From the NCBI GenBank assembly GCA_014607495.2, contig CP053165.1, forward strand, positions 1,792,906-1,856,905: DNA of 64,000 bases, read 5' to 3'. Positions 32,796 to 44,876 of the stretch are shown in pieces. The translations under genes and the position numbers were made by a program. How positions within the stretch are numbered: the first letter of the stretch is position 1; each line of letters opens with the position of its first letter. Origin of the DNA: Carposina sasakii. Its lineage: Eukaryota > Arthropoda > Insecta > Lepidoptera > Carposinidae. The notes below the pieces were generated by a model. The model had not been told where the DNA came from. It ran no database searches and was given only the letters and a program-made list of their open reading frames with translations.

Positions 32796-33000
32796 TTACT
32801 ATAATATTATAAACGCGAAAGTTTGTGAGTATGGATGGATGGATGTTTGTTACTCTTTCACGTAAAAACGGCTGGAGAGATTTTAATAAAATTTGGTATG
32901 AAGTTAGCCGATATCCTGGATTAACATATAGGCTACTTTTTATCCCGGATAATTTCGACATTTTGTTTTTTCCGCAGTCCACGCGGATGAAGTGCACTAG
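32796..33000 (+). mobile_element. Family D Helitron-like element, near complete
   Basis: The 5' end 'ttactataatattataaacg' leads to 'tctttcacgtaaaaacggct' and a 3' end 'cacgcggatgaagtgcactag'. Its hairpin is shortened compared with other copies. A family A element begins ten bases beyond. Confidence 0.68.
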
Positions 33001-33009
33001 TATACTATA

Positions 33010-33392
33010 CAGGGTGTTTTTTTGTGGCCACCTTTAACGAAGGGTACGTACTCTATACATGAAATAAAGTAAGTTTATGCCCAAAAAAATGCAGGGAAAA
33101 AAAAATTTTTTTTTTGAAAAAAATTTTAAATTCCTTGATCGTGCGAAATTTATAGTGTCTAGTGTTTATGTTAGTTTTTTTTATAGACAGATATTAATTA
33201 TTTTTGTGAGAAAATCCTGCTACGCGCGTCTATGTGCATTTATGCAGAAAAACGCAGTCTATTTACTCAACTTTGGACCCTAATATTTTGGAAACCAGAC
33301 ACTTCCCAGGTATGCTTCCATGGAGAAAAATGATCGTGATGATGAGGAGATTCCGGAGTTTTCGGGAACGTTGACGACCAAAAATCACCCTG
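33010..33392 (-). mobile_element. Family A element, copy 7, complete
   Basis: Runs CAGGGTGTTTTTTTGTGGCC to ACCAAAAATCACCCTG with TATA at both edges. This is the best copy for defining the family's inverted CAGGGTG ends. Confidence 0.82.
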
Positions 33393-34064
33393 TATAGGTA
33401 CAATAACATAATCTAATATAAAAGTACATAATTCAATTCACTCTATTTTATGTTATAATATTTCTTATTAGAAATATTATACCTACAAAAGTGGTTCAAA
33501 CTAAAGAAAATCAAACCAAGTTGTACAGTTAGATCGATTCATTTATAAACATTAAAGTAATGTGCAAAATAATAGCTATTACAAACAAAGCCGGTGGTAT
33601 ACTAGTCGTGTCCCAGATTTGCAAGACAATCATTGTCTTAGTCCTTCTATAGTCGTCAAACAACATCTTCTTTTAAGGCCGGGTGATTACTCTAACGGGG
33701 TTCTTTGGAATTTAGTGTTAGAGAATGGTTCATTAGAGAATGGGGCATTAGATCAGTTATAGTATTGTTTTAAAATTATTGATGATTATTTGATGGGTTT
33801 ATAAGTGTCGCGCAAAATAGTTTGACTAACCCAGACGGCGTGCTTTCCGCCATACTGGTAATAACTAAATTATATTTTAACACGTAAGACGCCATATGTT
33901 TCACCGGTGACCTCACAGATGCACATATAAGTGTAAAAAACCAGCCATCAGTCATGATGTAGGTTACCGGTGACCTATGATTGTATACTGGTAGCGTTTT
34001 AAGTGTTAAGCACATTTAAATCTGTAGGTACATGATATAAATTTTGTGCTAAAGCTTGTGACTG
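33393..34064. other. No supported gene
   Basis: Contains a small palindrome, 'taatatttcttattagaaat', near 33455 and otherwise AT-rich, apparently unique sequence. Confidence 0.3.
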
Positions 34065-34170
34065 GGATCTAGGATGGCGGTGCTGTAATATAGCGGTCGC
34101 AGGAGAGAACAAGAAAGTTTCTCCATTGCCGCTATATGACGGCACCGCTATCTAGAAAACTATAGCTTAG
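34065..34170. repeat. Palindromic element
   Basis: 'ctaggatggcggtgctgtaa' and 'tatagcggtcgcaggagaga' face 'tctccattgccgctatatga' and 'cggcaccgctatctag'. The arms are about 40 bases with a few mismatches. Confidence 0.65.
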
Positions 34171-34389
34171 CCGAGCCATCATCATAATTTTTCTTACATA
34201 AACGTTATGCTGTCACAGTGGCATAAAAAATACTATGATGTTAAAGAGCTCAGCGGTCCGTTATAGGAAGCATATAGTAAACGCATACTACATCTTATAT
34301 TGATTGATATAATAAACTTTCTATTAGTAAGTATATGGAGTACTCAGAAAGGATTTTCCTAAGTTTCTATGAAAAATTTAAAAATAGTA

Positions 34390-34633
34390 ATTCAAAATTT
34401 ACGCGGACGAATTCGTGGGCGGATCATCCATAGGTACGAATATTATAAAGCTGAAGAGATTGTCTGTTTGTTTGAATGAGCTAATCTCAGGAACTACTAC
34501 TCCGATTTTAAAAATTATTTCAATGTTAGATAGCCTATTTATTAATGAAAACTATAGGCTATATAACAACCCGCCCCGGCTTCGCACGGTTGCAATGCCC
34601 CATCACGCGGACGAAGTCGTGGCCGGCCGCTAG
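34390..34633 (+). mobile_element. Helitron-like element, variant family
   Basis: 'aatctcaggaactactactc', 'cccgccccggcttcgcacgg' and 'cacgcggacgaagtcgtggc' before a terminal CTAG. The body differs from family D but the hairpin-plus-CTAG end is shared. Confidence 0.6.
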
Positions 34634-35140
34634 TAAAAGATATAAAAGCCCATTTTACTATCCCAAGCTAATCATCCTCAGGGTTGATTTTTCAATAGTC
34701 AGAATAGCCTATCTGAAAGACTAAAGTCTCTATATTGATCATGTTTTAGAGAAGGACATCATAAAAATCCCTAGAAAGGCTAACTGATCGTTGAAAAAAA
34801 TATTAAATTACCACATCTTATAGCTTTTGTTTGCGTAAAGAAGGCGCGTTATAAAGTCCGTGCGACTCGTATGAATACAGTTACCTCTATATTGACGATA
34901 GGTAATTAATATTTCACGGCTATGAATGGAAACGTGGTTAAAAATTGTGACAGTCACATACTTGGTCCGTGATACGTCACGCGTGTTATCGACCATAAAG
35001 TGACATAAAGTGGAAAGCACTTCCGTCTATGTTGGTACACACCATGAAGAAATGACCATGAGGAGATGGTTCAACCACTGTCCCGTTATAGATCCTGATT
35101 GTTTAGACAATACAGCGGAGTTCGCAAAATTATCGAAAGA

Positions 35141-35340
35141 CTAGTGGACGCCCGCGACTTCGTCCGCGTGGACTGCAGAAAAAACAAAATGTCGAAATTA
35201 TCCGGGATAAAAATATTTTCCCGGGATAAAAAGTATGTTTATTAAAATCACTCCAGCCGTTTTTACGTGAAAGAGTAACAAACATCCATCCATCAATCCA
35301 TACTTACAAACGATCGCGTTTATAGATAATATTAGTAGGA
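35141..35340 (-). mobile_element. Family D Helitron-like element
   Basis: 'ctagtggacgcccgcgactt' to 'gataatattagtagga'. Missing the block between 'aaaaagta' and 'tttattaaaatca' relative to 15851-16086. Confidence 0.68.
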
Positions 35341-35469
35341 TTTCTACCAATAGCGTTTATATATCATCACGTTACTAAATACGAGTAACTGTGCTAAATG
35401 AAGAATTCCTATTGGGGAGAATGTTTTGATAACTTTGTAAATCTTGATCGCTTGTCGAATTGATACGTT

Positions 35470-35635
35470 GTCTAAGCCCCTTGGGTTGGAATCTCGGTTC
35501 CTTGTCATTGATGTTTCTATAATTATTTCTGTATTTATATACCTACCGTTGCTAACCTAATACAGGACCTTAGGGAACGTAGTACTTATGGGACTAGGTA
35601 AATATGATGTAATTGTATAAAATTGAATTGAATGT
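35470..35635 (+). mobile_element. Degenerate tRNA-derived SINE
   Basis: 'cccttgggttggaatctcgg' (eroded B-box) and 'aggaccttagggaacg...gggactaggta' resemble the SINE at 19707. Confidence 0.45.
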
Positions 35636-35736
35636 GGCCTATGCAGCGCAGAATGAACCTTTCATCATTGGCTAGTCAACAATTGTCTATTCTTACACCA
35701 GCAATGGCGACAATATTTTCTATGTCTTCATCTTCA

Positions 35737-35835
35737 ACCTATTGCAGTCCACTTTTTGACGTAGGCCTCCCCCAGGGTACGCCACAAGGCTTAGTGTGAA
35801 GTAGCCTTTACGTAGTCACCACGCTGGGCAGGCCC
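35737..35835 (-). repeat. Retroelement tail (family F)
   Basis: 'acctattgcagtccactttt', 'acgtaggcctcccccagggt' and 'agtcaccacgctgggcaggc'. Confidence 0.7.
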
Positions 35836-36099
35836 ATATTTTCTATGTACAAACTGCTAATGGATGGACCTAGTCAGGACGCAGGTATATGCTGGATGTA
35901 GGCCGCTTCCAAGGAGCCCTATGTTTCTATAGCTGTAATGACGATGATGCCATATTTTTTGGCAAAACATATCTCTGGTCTAATAAATGTAACAATAGCT
36001 TTATTGTGCTATATTCTAAGCAAATAAATAATACATATTTTTTATATGAAATGTTGTTAGGCCACCTCCATCTTGTCCTTCCTTAGTAACTTATACGAT

Positions 36100-36215
36100 A
36101 TTGCACCAAGTACAATGACTATACTATGCCAACGCGCCTGGCACGCGCTGTCATATAACGTTCTATGACTGCGTGTGCCAGGAGCGTTGGCGTATAGTAT
36201 AGTTGTTGCACTGTT
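36100..36215. repeat. Palindromic element
   Basis: 'actatactatgccaacgcgc' with 'ctggcacgcg' faces 'gtgtgccaggagcgttggcg' with 'tatagtatag'. Arms of about 50 bases meet at a short centre, 'tcatataacgttctatga'. Confidence 0.7.
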
Positions 36216-36571
36216 CATGTATCAAACTATGTATTAACTTTAACTAGGCACCGTATGACATGCTGCGATTTTTATTGCGTATAGTATAATTTTATGGTAG
36301 ATTTTTTACGTAATGTAAGTATTTTACGCACTTGAAATATTACGTTATGTGCCACGTAATATTGTGTAAATTTTTGGGGTGTTTGGTACCTGTCTACATA
36401 ATACCAAAAACATTTATATGGGAACTAGAATGCTTAGCGAATTACATGTATTGTTTCTCAATGACATTTGATTTAACTGTTGGTTTAACACACTGAAATA
36501 AAAAATCGAAATAATTAGGATGTGCATATTCAAATTCGTAAATTTAACCTTGCTAATATTTACATAAATAA

Positions 36572-36690
36572 ATAACCTCAGGCCTATGTCCCATGAGGGT
36601 AGGCAGAGACTACAGATCTCCATTTAGTACGTTCCAAACATACCTCTCTCGCCTTGTCCACATTCATCCTCATATTATATGCTCGAATTT
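36572..36690 (-). repeat. Retroelement 3' end
   Basis: 'caggcctatgtcccatgagg' and 'gtaggcagagactacagatc' resemble the end of a moth reverse-transcriptase element read in reverse. Coding is not preserved. Confidence 0.45.
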
Positions 36691-37138
36691 TATATTTTTC
36701 TCATAAGGCTTTTTGTTCGTGTTGACAGTGCGGCGGAACTATTATGAACAATTCATTATGACCTTCCATATAGATTTCGAGTTTCAAGTTTTGTTGACAG
36801 ATTCTTTATAGACTGAACTATATCATAGCATACACCGTGCAATAAGTGTCTTTATATAAATTCCGCTCGTTCCAACTAATAGGTTTGTTCATCTCCCGTA
36901 TTTGCTTCGTAGATACGTTTATGCCATAGCAACTCGAGCTCAGCCACAGCTGTCAAACGTAATGGCGTCATAGAATATTCCAGAAGTTCGCTTCTCGAAG
37001 ACCACTTGGTCTGGAATATAGTGCCAACATTATCTTTGCGGCTTGCATAATTTGCTGCTTATATCCAGAAATTGTTTTGTTGCACCGAAATTGTGCGCTT
37101 AAGTTTATTTTGCTCTACAAATAGAATTTTATGATGAA

Positions 37139-37911
37139 CTAGTGGACGCCCGCGTGGACTACAGAAAAAATAAAAAGTAGCCTATATGTTAAGTGTAAAA
37201 AGTAGCCTATATGTTATCGCGGTTGTCGTAAAAAATTAATTCACGTTTGTCCCCTTCCCGTGGGAATTTCGGGAAATCCGTTCCCAGTGCTTCCTCGGGG
37301 TCCCAAATAAACATATATGCTCAACTTCAGATTCACATGTTTAACCGTTTTCGTAAAAAATAAATAATTCCCGTTGGTCTCCTTCCCGTGGGAATTTCGG
37401 GAAATCCGTTCTAGTGTTTCCTCGCAGTCCCTAATGAACATATATGCCCAATTTCAGCTTCATATGTATAGCGGTTTTCGTAAAAACTATGAATTCCCGT
37501 TTGTCCCCTTCCCGTGGGAATTTCGGGAAATCCGTTTTTAGTCCTCCCTCGCTGTCCCCAATGAACATATATGCCCGATTTCAGCTTCATATGTATAGCG
37601 GTTTTCGTAAAAACTATGAATTCCCGTTTGTCCCCTTCCCGTGGGAATTTGTTTTTAGTCCTCCCTCGCTGTCCCCAATGAACATATATGCCCGATTTCA
37701 GCTTCATATGTATAGCGGTTTTCGTAAAAAATATAGAATTCCCGTTGGTCACCTTCCCGTGGGAATATCGGGAAATTCTTATAGCCTATGTTCATCCAGG
37801 TCCAATAAGGATTCTAACGGTGAAAGAATTTTTGAAATCGGTCCAGTAGTTTTTGAGCCTATTCATTACAACCAAACAAACAAAGTTTTCCTCTTTATAA
37901 TATTAGTGTAG
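37139..37911 (-). mobile_element. Helitron-like element carrying an internal tandem array
   Basis: The reverse 3' end 'ctagtggacgcccgcgtgga' opens the element. The far side has 'tgaaatcggtccagtagttt' and 'cctctttataatattagtg'. The middle is the five-unit array at 37230-37785. Long open frames on both strands come from the array and are not genes. Confidence 0.65.
37230..37785. repeat. Tandem repeat, five units of about 118-128 bp
   Basis: 'cccgtgggaatttcgggaaa' or its variants recur at about 37257, 37385, 37511, 37638 and 37756. Between them are 'atatatgcccgatttcagct' and 'tatagcggttttcgtaaaaa'. Unit four has lost about ten bases ('tcgggaaatc'). Units three and four are nearly identical, so local amplification looks recent. 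Confidence 0.85.
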
Positions 37912-40367
37912 ATAAGCAATAAAGTGTACCTATTCAAATACAATTTTATCGCTACTTTACCACTGAAAATATATAACAGAAGATCTACTAGTGAATTACA
38001 ATTTTATTAAAAACCAACAATAAAATATGCAAAATTTTAAAAATTTACTTTACTAGTCGGTCGTAAAATGGATGTGGAATTATAATTTTCATTACCTTTA
38101 TAATTAAACTCGGATCAGCCTAAAACAGAATTTTTGCCATATTTACAGCGATGGAGAAATTGAAGTCTATTTTCAAATATATATAAAAAAATAGAAGCAA
38201 AAATGTTTCTTCTAGTTTTAATTTTTTGTAACTATTTATTTATTAGGTGCTATCTCTATTTTTGCCCAAAAACATTGACCATATCGTTCCAGAATATTAA
38301 GATTAATGAACTTCGCACAAACTACTCGAGAAACGAGTACAAATTCCTGCGCGCACGCGTCTGCAGTTATATCATTAGCATAATAAATACGCTCCTTCGT
38401 AGTTCGTGTACTGTTGAAGTGATTAATTATGGGACAAAGCTTTTGTAGGCAAAAATTGCCTTTGATTTTAATAGTTAATCTTCTCCTTTACCATCAGAAG
38501 AGTATCAAAATACTTAATAAAGTGAAGGACTTAAAACACTTTGTTACGATAAAACTTGGGCCACTCATTAAGAACCGTTTAAACTTTTAAAATCTTGAAG
38601 TTTCCTTTAACGGTACTTTGCTTTTCGCTGACCATAATACTCGTAATTAAGAGCTGGTTAGTGATATTGAATTTAATGTTTTGCAGTAAGCACGAGTTGG
38701 AGCAAGTTTGAAATTGTATTCTTTAAAATTTTGTAAGATTAGGAAGATGTTTTAAGATGTTGTACTCGTATAAGCGTGATATTTCTAGTCTCTGTCTACA
38801 CACAGAGTCTAGCATGGCATTTTGCGTGAAAGACCCCTTTTACTACAGTCTGTATAACTTTCTGTAATTAATTATTCTCAAACTCTATGTAATAGTAAAC
38901 ATAAAAATAAGACATAATCCTACTTTAAGAGATTGTCTTGTAGAAACAAAATGTTATTAACATAATATTTTTGTCCGAATTTGATTATTTGGATAGAGAA
39001 AATTATTCGCGGAACCAACACAATATGTAACTTCAACAATTGAGTGAAAGTATGTGCCCTAAATGTTATTTTATTGTGATGTTTGGTATAATATTACTTT
39101 TAAGAAGTTTGCATATAAGTCTCTTTCGACAAATCTACTACATAGAGCTATTTGTACCTAATATAACCAATATTTTTAGAAATAGGCCTAAAATACCTTT
39201 TCCCTATAGAAATCATTATCTAAATAAATAGTCAAGATGTTATTTACATCCGATTTACACCCCATAATCAATAGATCATCTATGACGCACATTTTACTAT
39301 CACCATAACGGAATAACTAGACCCAAAAGGCATTTTAGTTAACTCGGTCAGTAATGCCAACGTAAAGAATACAAACCTGTTGGGTGATGGTCACGGCCGT
39401 GCGGTCGATGAACTATACGAAAACGAAAACATTGACGCTGTTGTATAGATTAAAGATTTTGTTAGAAAAATGGGTTAGAATTAATTGTTAAACCATTGAT
39501 GTAAATGGAACAATATTTGAGCACAGATTATTGGATTAGTTTATGGTATTGAGTTAGGAATGCATGCAGTAGTTTCATCGAATACTGAAATGATGCGAAT
39601 ATAAAAAGCAAACATAATTGAAATTAATGAAATTGTATTAGGCGTTACAATTCGGAAGTTCAAACATTCACTATGTGTATGTTCACATAGTGAATAATTG
39701 AAATTCACAGCCATGTTTCAAACCCTGGAATGTATGATTCACGAATTACTAAAAAACAATTATAGGTATATGATAGTACTAAAAAACCGCAACATTTTTT
39801 TCTTTTTCGTCACCAGACCACACAAAGATATTATATTACGAGTATTATATTAGTAAGCAAAAAATTAACACAACATGAAAGTAATTATTCAATTAATCAT
39901 GATGATTAAAAATTAAAAGTATTTTAGAAGACAGGGAAACTTTTACAAAACATCTTAAGATTTTTATTTTTTTATATTCACTTTCATTATTTGTTACGGC
40001 CTGTCAAACATTAGTAGGTATTTCGAAAGTTATTGTCCCCAAAACATAACTATTGGAAGGGCGATAATCATTATCCATACTATCAAAATATTTACACGAA
40101 TAACTTGCATAATTATCATGTAGGTGGAGTTATTTTTTAACAGTTACGCTGTGAGCCTGGTTGACGACTTCGCTAACGGAACATTTTGCACTAAATATGG
40201 CAACTAGCGTTAAGTGTTCTTTATTATTGTGAAATACTATCAGTTTTTCATTAGAATGATGGAGTTTAAAATATAGAGAAAGAAATGCTTTTGTGAATAT
40301 AAATTATACTATACATATAGTTGATATGCATTACTTAGATTATATCATCCAAGGAAAACATAAACTT
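37912..40367. other. AT-rich unique-looking sequence
   Basis: Frames at 38203-38448 and 39040-39231 lack motifs and splice context. A family E end ('attaggcgttacaattcgga') lies at 39635-39680, followed by a small palindrome 'tcactatgtgtatgttcaca'. If the remote first exon is right, this is intron. Confidence 0.3.
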
Positions 40368-40528
40368 TTAACTCATTTCCAAATCGAGCAAAAAAGCACC
40401 ATGCCCTTCCGTATCCATACTATCCTTTGCTCGAAGTAATTCAGGCCATTTTCGACCCCTATTTCCTTCAAGTAAAAATAATTTTAATTCGATTTCTCTA
40501 GGCACGTACATTTTTATGTTAATTTGAT
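40368..40528 (-). CDS. Possible terminal exon of an unidentified gene
   Basis: After an acceptor-like TTATGTTTGTAG the minus strand reads QINIKMYVPREIELKLFLLE, then GNRGRKWPELLRAKDSMDTE and GHGAFLLDLEMS-stop. The charged, balanced composition with no low-complexity bias is more protein-like than other short frames here. No upstream exon was found on this strand before the plus-strand gene, and no family is recognised. It could also be a fragment of a retrocopy. Confidence 0.3.
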
Positions 40529-40769
40529 CTACAAACATAACCTTATGAATAAAATATGTACCTATATACGTGTTTGTCAATCATCTCACAACCTTAAAAT
40601 ATGATCTACTACTTTCAACTGATCAGTAAATAAATCACACTCTAATATTAAGGGCGAGGCTAGAAAATTCATATACATATCACTATAAATTAAACCATAG
40701 CTGCACTTATATGAGACCATTACACTATCAAAGATTCTCGTCTCAACTTATAATATGCGATGGCAATTA

Positions 40770-41000
40770 ATCCTAAAATGCGAAAGTAACTCTGTCTGTC
40801 CGACTTTCACACCAAAACTAAAACCAATTTGAATGAAATTTGAAAAATAGTCTAGCTAGAGCCTGAGAAAGGACGGAGTTTATAGTTTATATATTATATT
40901 TTAATACTTTTTATCCCGGAAATGTTCTTGTTCCGGATAATTTCGATATTTTGTTTTTTTTTCTGCAGTCCACGTGGACGGAGTCGTGAGCGTCCACTAG
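40770..41000 (+). mobile_element. Family D-related Helitron-like copy
   Basis: 'cctaaaatgcgaaagtaact', 'ccggataatttcgatatttt', 'cacgtggacggagtcgtgag', then CTAG followed by T. Confidence 0.6.
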
Positions 41001-41099
41001 TAATAAATATGCTTAAATAGCGAATGCATTCGGCAAAATTCATTGTCCCATTGAATTTCGAAAGCTAAACCACTTAAATTAGTGTAATATGTATCATCA

Positions 41100-41252
41100 T
41101 CATCAGCCTATTGCAGTCCACTGCTGGACGTAGGACTCCCCCAGGGCACGCCAAAAGACTGCCATGGGGGGTATTTGCCCATAGTCACTACGCTGGGCAG
41201 GCGGCTTGGTGACCGCAGTTTGTATTTTGGATTATGTTGTCAACACGGGAAT
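41100..41252 (-). repeat. Retroelement tail (family F)
   Basis: 'cagcctattgcagtccactg', 'gcatggggggt'-type core and 'ttggattatgttgtcaacac'. The last phrase shows what an uninterrupted tail looks like where the Tigger element inserted at 50908. Confidence 0.75.
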
Positions 41253-41312
41253 AATATGTATACTGGACATTATATAAATTTTTAGTTAATAAAGTTTTTC
41301 TTTTGTTTTCAG

Positions 41313-43190
41313 GTAAACATCAAACATCGAGTGAACAATGTTGCGTTTCAAAAGTGTGTGCTCAAAATGGACTTTAGTTTTAGTTGTAGTTGTAATTATT
41401 CCATACGTTTTTTCCCGACCTCAAGAAATATCATCGAGTCTAGTTACCAGCTCTACAGTAAAAAGTATATCAGTAGAAAATGCAACAGAATCAATAAGGT
41501 ATAGATATAGGAATTTAATTAATTTAAGTCAAAATATAAACCCATATTTATACTATACACCACCTCCTAATAGAAATATTAGTTCTAATTTATTTAGTCA
41601 ATTAAATAACTTTTATTATAATAATAATTTAGGTATAAAAAATAGACACAGTCGTTTGCTAAAAAGTAAAGTTGTTAAAGTTGATAATAATGATATTAAA
41701 ATTGAAAGTACTTTACCCATGAAAACAAAAGATTATTCATCACAAAAAAATGCAGAAAGTAAATTTGCACATAACTACAACAAAAAAGTAAGCATTAAAA
41801 AGATAGTAACTCCTTGGAGAGATAAAACCAAATACGAAGATTTAGATTTTAGCCTCGAAACTTCAACATCTGAACACGATGATACATTGCTTATTAACTC
41901 TCCAACTCCTGATTACATTTCAAGTACAGAAAGTATAGTCGATGATTCTACTGAATCTTTCAAATCTAATAAACCACAGGCTAAAAAGAAAACTCAGCAA
42001 AAAAACCGTGAGAAATTGAAATACAATCAAAGACCTAGCTATTCAGATGGTATAAAAGGTCATTCTAACTTCGTTCATATCGTTGATCCTTACGATTTGA
42101 ATACGAGACCTATGTATGTAATGCCTACTCCCACACCAACGCCTATCATAACAAATGTAGGAGATCCAATGCCTTGGCGTCCCCAAAATGCTTATAGTAC
42201 CTATTATAAACCTTCAACTCAAAAGCCTATTGCAATAACTAGACCTGTTAATTCCAATTATAATTATCATCATTCAGTTCAAAATTGGCCACCATATCCA
42301 AGTAACGATTTTGAGGTCACCACTTTCCAACCGTCTACAGCTTACACCGAAAGAATCGTAATAAGGCCGGAAGAGTACAGTGCCTCGTCGGACGACTGTC
42401 CTACCATATACCTTACTTTGAATAACACATTCCAAGGGCAAGGGAAAGAAATATGCCCTGATTTAAATATTGCAGTTAATACAAATGTTATAAACAAGAA
42501 TGTTGTTGTGGAATCTGAAGAGGAAGATACAAACTCACTTTTTCCCGATGGCGAAGCATTTTTTGCACCATTGGATTCTGATTCTAATTCAGAAGATGCT
42601 GAGGCTGAATCACAAAATGATTACTTTGCCTCTGATGCATCTGATGAAGGTCATAGCGAAGGAGATAGCGCTGGTGAAGAAACTGAACTTGCGAGCTATG
42701 CAAGTTCAGCATTATCACCTTCTAAAAAACCAAATAAAGGTGGTGATGACTTCAGCCTATCATCACTTATGAATTATTTTAAACCAGCTTTTAATGCGTT
42801 AGGATGGATAGCTGCAGTGAATCCTTTGAGTTTTGGATTATTGTCTTTATTTTTAGCGCCTTTTGCATTATTTTTAGCGGGCACATCTAGTTTATCGGCA
42901 CTATTCTCTCCATGGGATGCACGAAAATCTCCTAAAGTAGTTCACGTTTATCGACCTCAATGGCAATGGGATAACAAAATAAAAACTTGGCATCGTAATT
43001 CGTTTCCCGATAATAGAAATTGGAAACCAACGAGACTTTTTACAACCAATATAGAAAATAAAAGTAATTGGAATCCTTCAGTACTGTACGACAGGTTAAA
43101 GCAAGCTATTAAAGGTGGAAACACCAATTTGGGTAATACAAAATATACATATAAAAGAAGAAAGCGAGAAGCTTGGACTTTTCGTGTCAA
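41313..43190 (+). CDS. First coding exon of a large secreted or membrane low-complexity protein
   Basis: An acceptor (TTTGTTTTCAG) ends at 41312 and the ATG is at 41338. Residues 1-26 form a clear signal peptide (WTLVLVVVVIIPYVFS core). Then come Ser/Thr/Asn/Tyr-rich sequence, a Pro-rich stretch, a two-Cys segment (C354, C373), an acidic region at about 390-455, an NYF-preceded hydrophobic stretch at about 482-524 (probable membrane helix or hairpin) and RRKR at 607-610, a furin-type site. Unspliced, the frame stops at TAG 43192-43194 (618 aa), and AATAAA follows at 43222. Spliced at AA|GTAGAT, it ends in phase 2 and joins 45448 exactly in frame. I do not recognise the family; a cuticular, matrix or membrane-anchored role is only a guess. 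Confidence 0.85.
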
Positions 43191-43754
43191 GTAGATAGTA
43201 GTAGGGATTTAATCTTTACTAAATAAATGTATGTTTTGAGATCGATAAAATAATTATTTTTGTACAAAATAAATAAGTAAAAGTACTGTTTGAAGCTAGA
43301 GTGAGTTGTTATTTAACCATGTCATGATTTTGGTGTACATACCGAATCTTAATAAATAAATAACCAAACAAGTATAAAGAATCCGTTACGTACAATACTC
43401 GTAAATGTAAATACAATAAAACTGACAAAAATATTATACATAATTTGTTGTACTTATACTATTTTAAGGTTTAATAATTACTGATTTACTAAAATACATT
43501 ATAATATGTAATAATTTAATTATATGTTTTTTAAATTATTTATTTATTTTATCGATATTTATCGTGCATAATTTTATGATTTTTTATGTTTAATAATAAT
43601 CTTACTAGCTTCTCCAACGCAAGCCTTGATTGTTGGCATTTGATTTGACATTTTTCTATGAATTTGACACAGTGTTTTCGGGAAATCGGTGGTTAGTCCT
43701 GTATTTATGTACTTATTAGCTACAATTATATACTATTAAATAATAAAGATACCT

Positions 43755-43880
43755 ATTAGCTTCACCAACCCGCCTGCTTAGCGCGGTGGCTATGGGCAAA
43801 AAACTTCCTATGGCAGTAGCCTTATGGCGTGCCCTGGGGAAGGCCAACGACCAGCAGTGAACTGCAATAGGCTGAAGACT
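43755..43880 (+). repeat. Retroelement tail (family F)
   Basis: 'gcggtggctatgggcaaaaa', 'ggcgtgccctggggaaggcc', 'agtgaactgcaataggctga'. Confidence 0.7.
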
Positions 43881-43934
43881 AATGTTAGCTTAACATAAAC
43901 CTAAGCATTAGAAACATTTTACTTCGTAAACTTT

Positions 43935-44175
43935 AAATCAAGATTTGTTGTCCGCAGTTGAAAGGTGATAGTGATACTGCCATCTAAGCCAAGGTTTGGG
44001 TTCGAATCCTGGTATTGGGGCAACCATTGTAAACGATGTTTGTCTGCGTGTCATGGGTGTTTTAATATTAGTGTCTGTAATTTTATTCCATCTACCTATT
44101 TATGTTACGAGACCAGAAATCTTAATGTTCCACAAAGTTAATGAATTGTAAAATTTGTGAATATTTATTTATTTA
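43935..44175 (+). mobile_element. tRNA-derived SINE, diverged
   Basis: B-box-like 'gtttgggttcgaatcctggt', body 'aacgatgtttgtctgcgtgt' and an AT-rich tail with 'tatttatttattt', as in 19707-19945. Confidence 0.6.
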
Positions 44176-44487
44176 ATTTATAGCATTTTTAATCAGATCC
44201 CAGTATCTATGGACACCAATCCACTATGTATCTATAGAGATGTTTTTTGTAAAATAAAGAAATTACCTTATCTGAAGGCGAATCGCATAAATATTTTTTA
44301 TTCAGCCAACCAAGGCCATCAATGAGTTTTGTTATTATTTTAAATAAAGTTTATCCAAGTACATTTATAGTTTTTGATTTTATATTTACGTATCTATACA
44401 TTTTTATTTCATTTTTCATATGCCCGGATGATGTCAAGCTACTAATTTTTCATTGAAACTTGAATGTTTTATTTTAACTATCATATA

Positions 44488-44876
44488 CAGGGTGTGGATG
44501 ACAGCTAGGCAAATACTCAAATACTGAACAAGTACCTTTGTGTTGAGTTATACGACAGTGTTATTACACGCAGGAATTGTATTTTTGATTTGATTAGAAT
44601 CAGTAGTCTTTACTCTCCGCGCCAATTGTATCAGGCGATCCTGTGACTAATTAAATGGGCTTATTGCTTTTTTGGATCACTTGTGACTTTCAATTAGGGT
44701 TAACCAGTTATTTGAACTTTTTTGAGGATAACTTTTTTGAAAAAATACCTTTTTGTTCACATTTTATTTTTACGATGTTATATATATTTTGTATTTTCCT
44801 GTGAATTTTTTTAGTATTTTCCGCATCAGAATCATAGTCTGAAGTTATATCAATATTTGCCTGGACAAACACCCTG
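44488..44876. mobile_element. Family I DNA element, compact copy
   Basis: CAGGGTGTGGATGACAGCTA at the left. The right end inverted reads CAGGGTGTTTGTCCAGGCAA. The two ends share CAGGGTGT plus a CAGGCAAATA-like inner block. TA flanks, 389 bp, no coding. It lies in the proposed intron. Confidence 0.7.

Noticed and set aside
37411..37911. 113- and 155-codon frames on opposite strands
   Set aside because: Both arise from the 126-bp tandem repeat; units repeat the same peptide and there is no domain.
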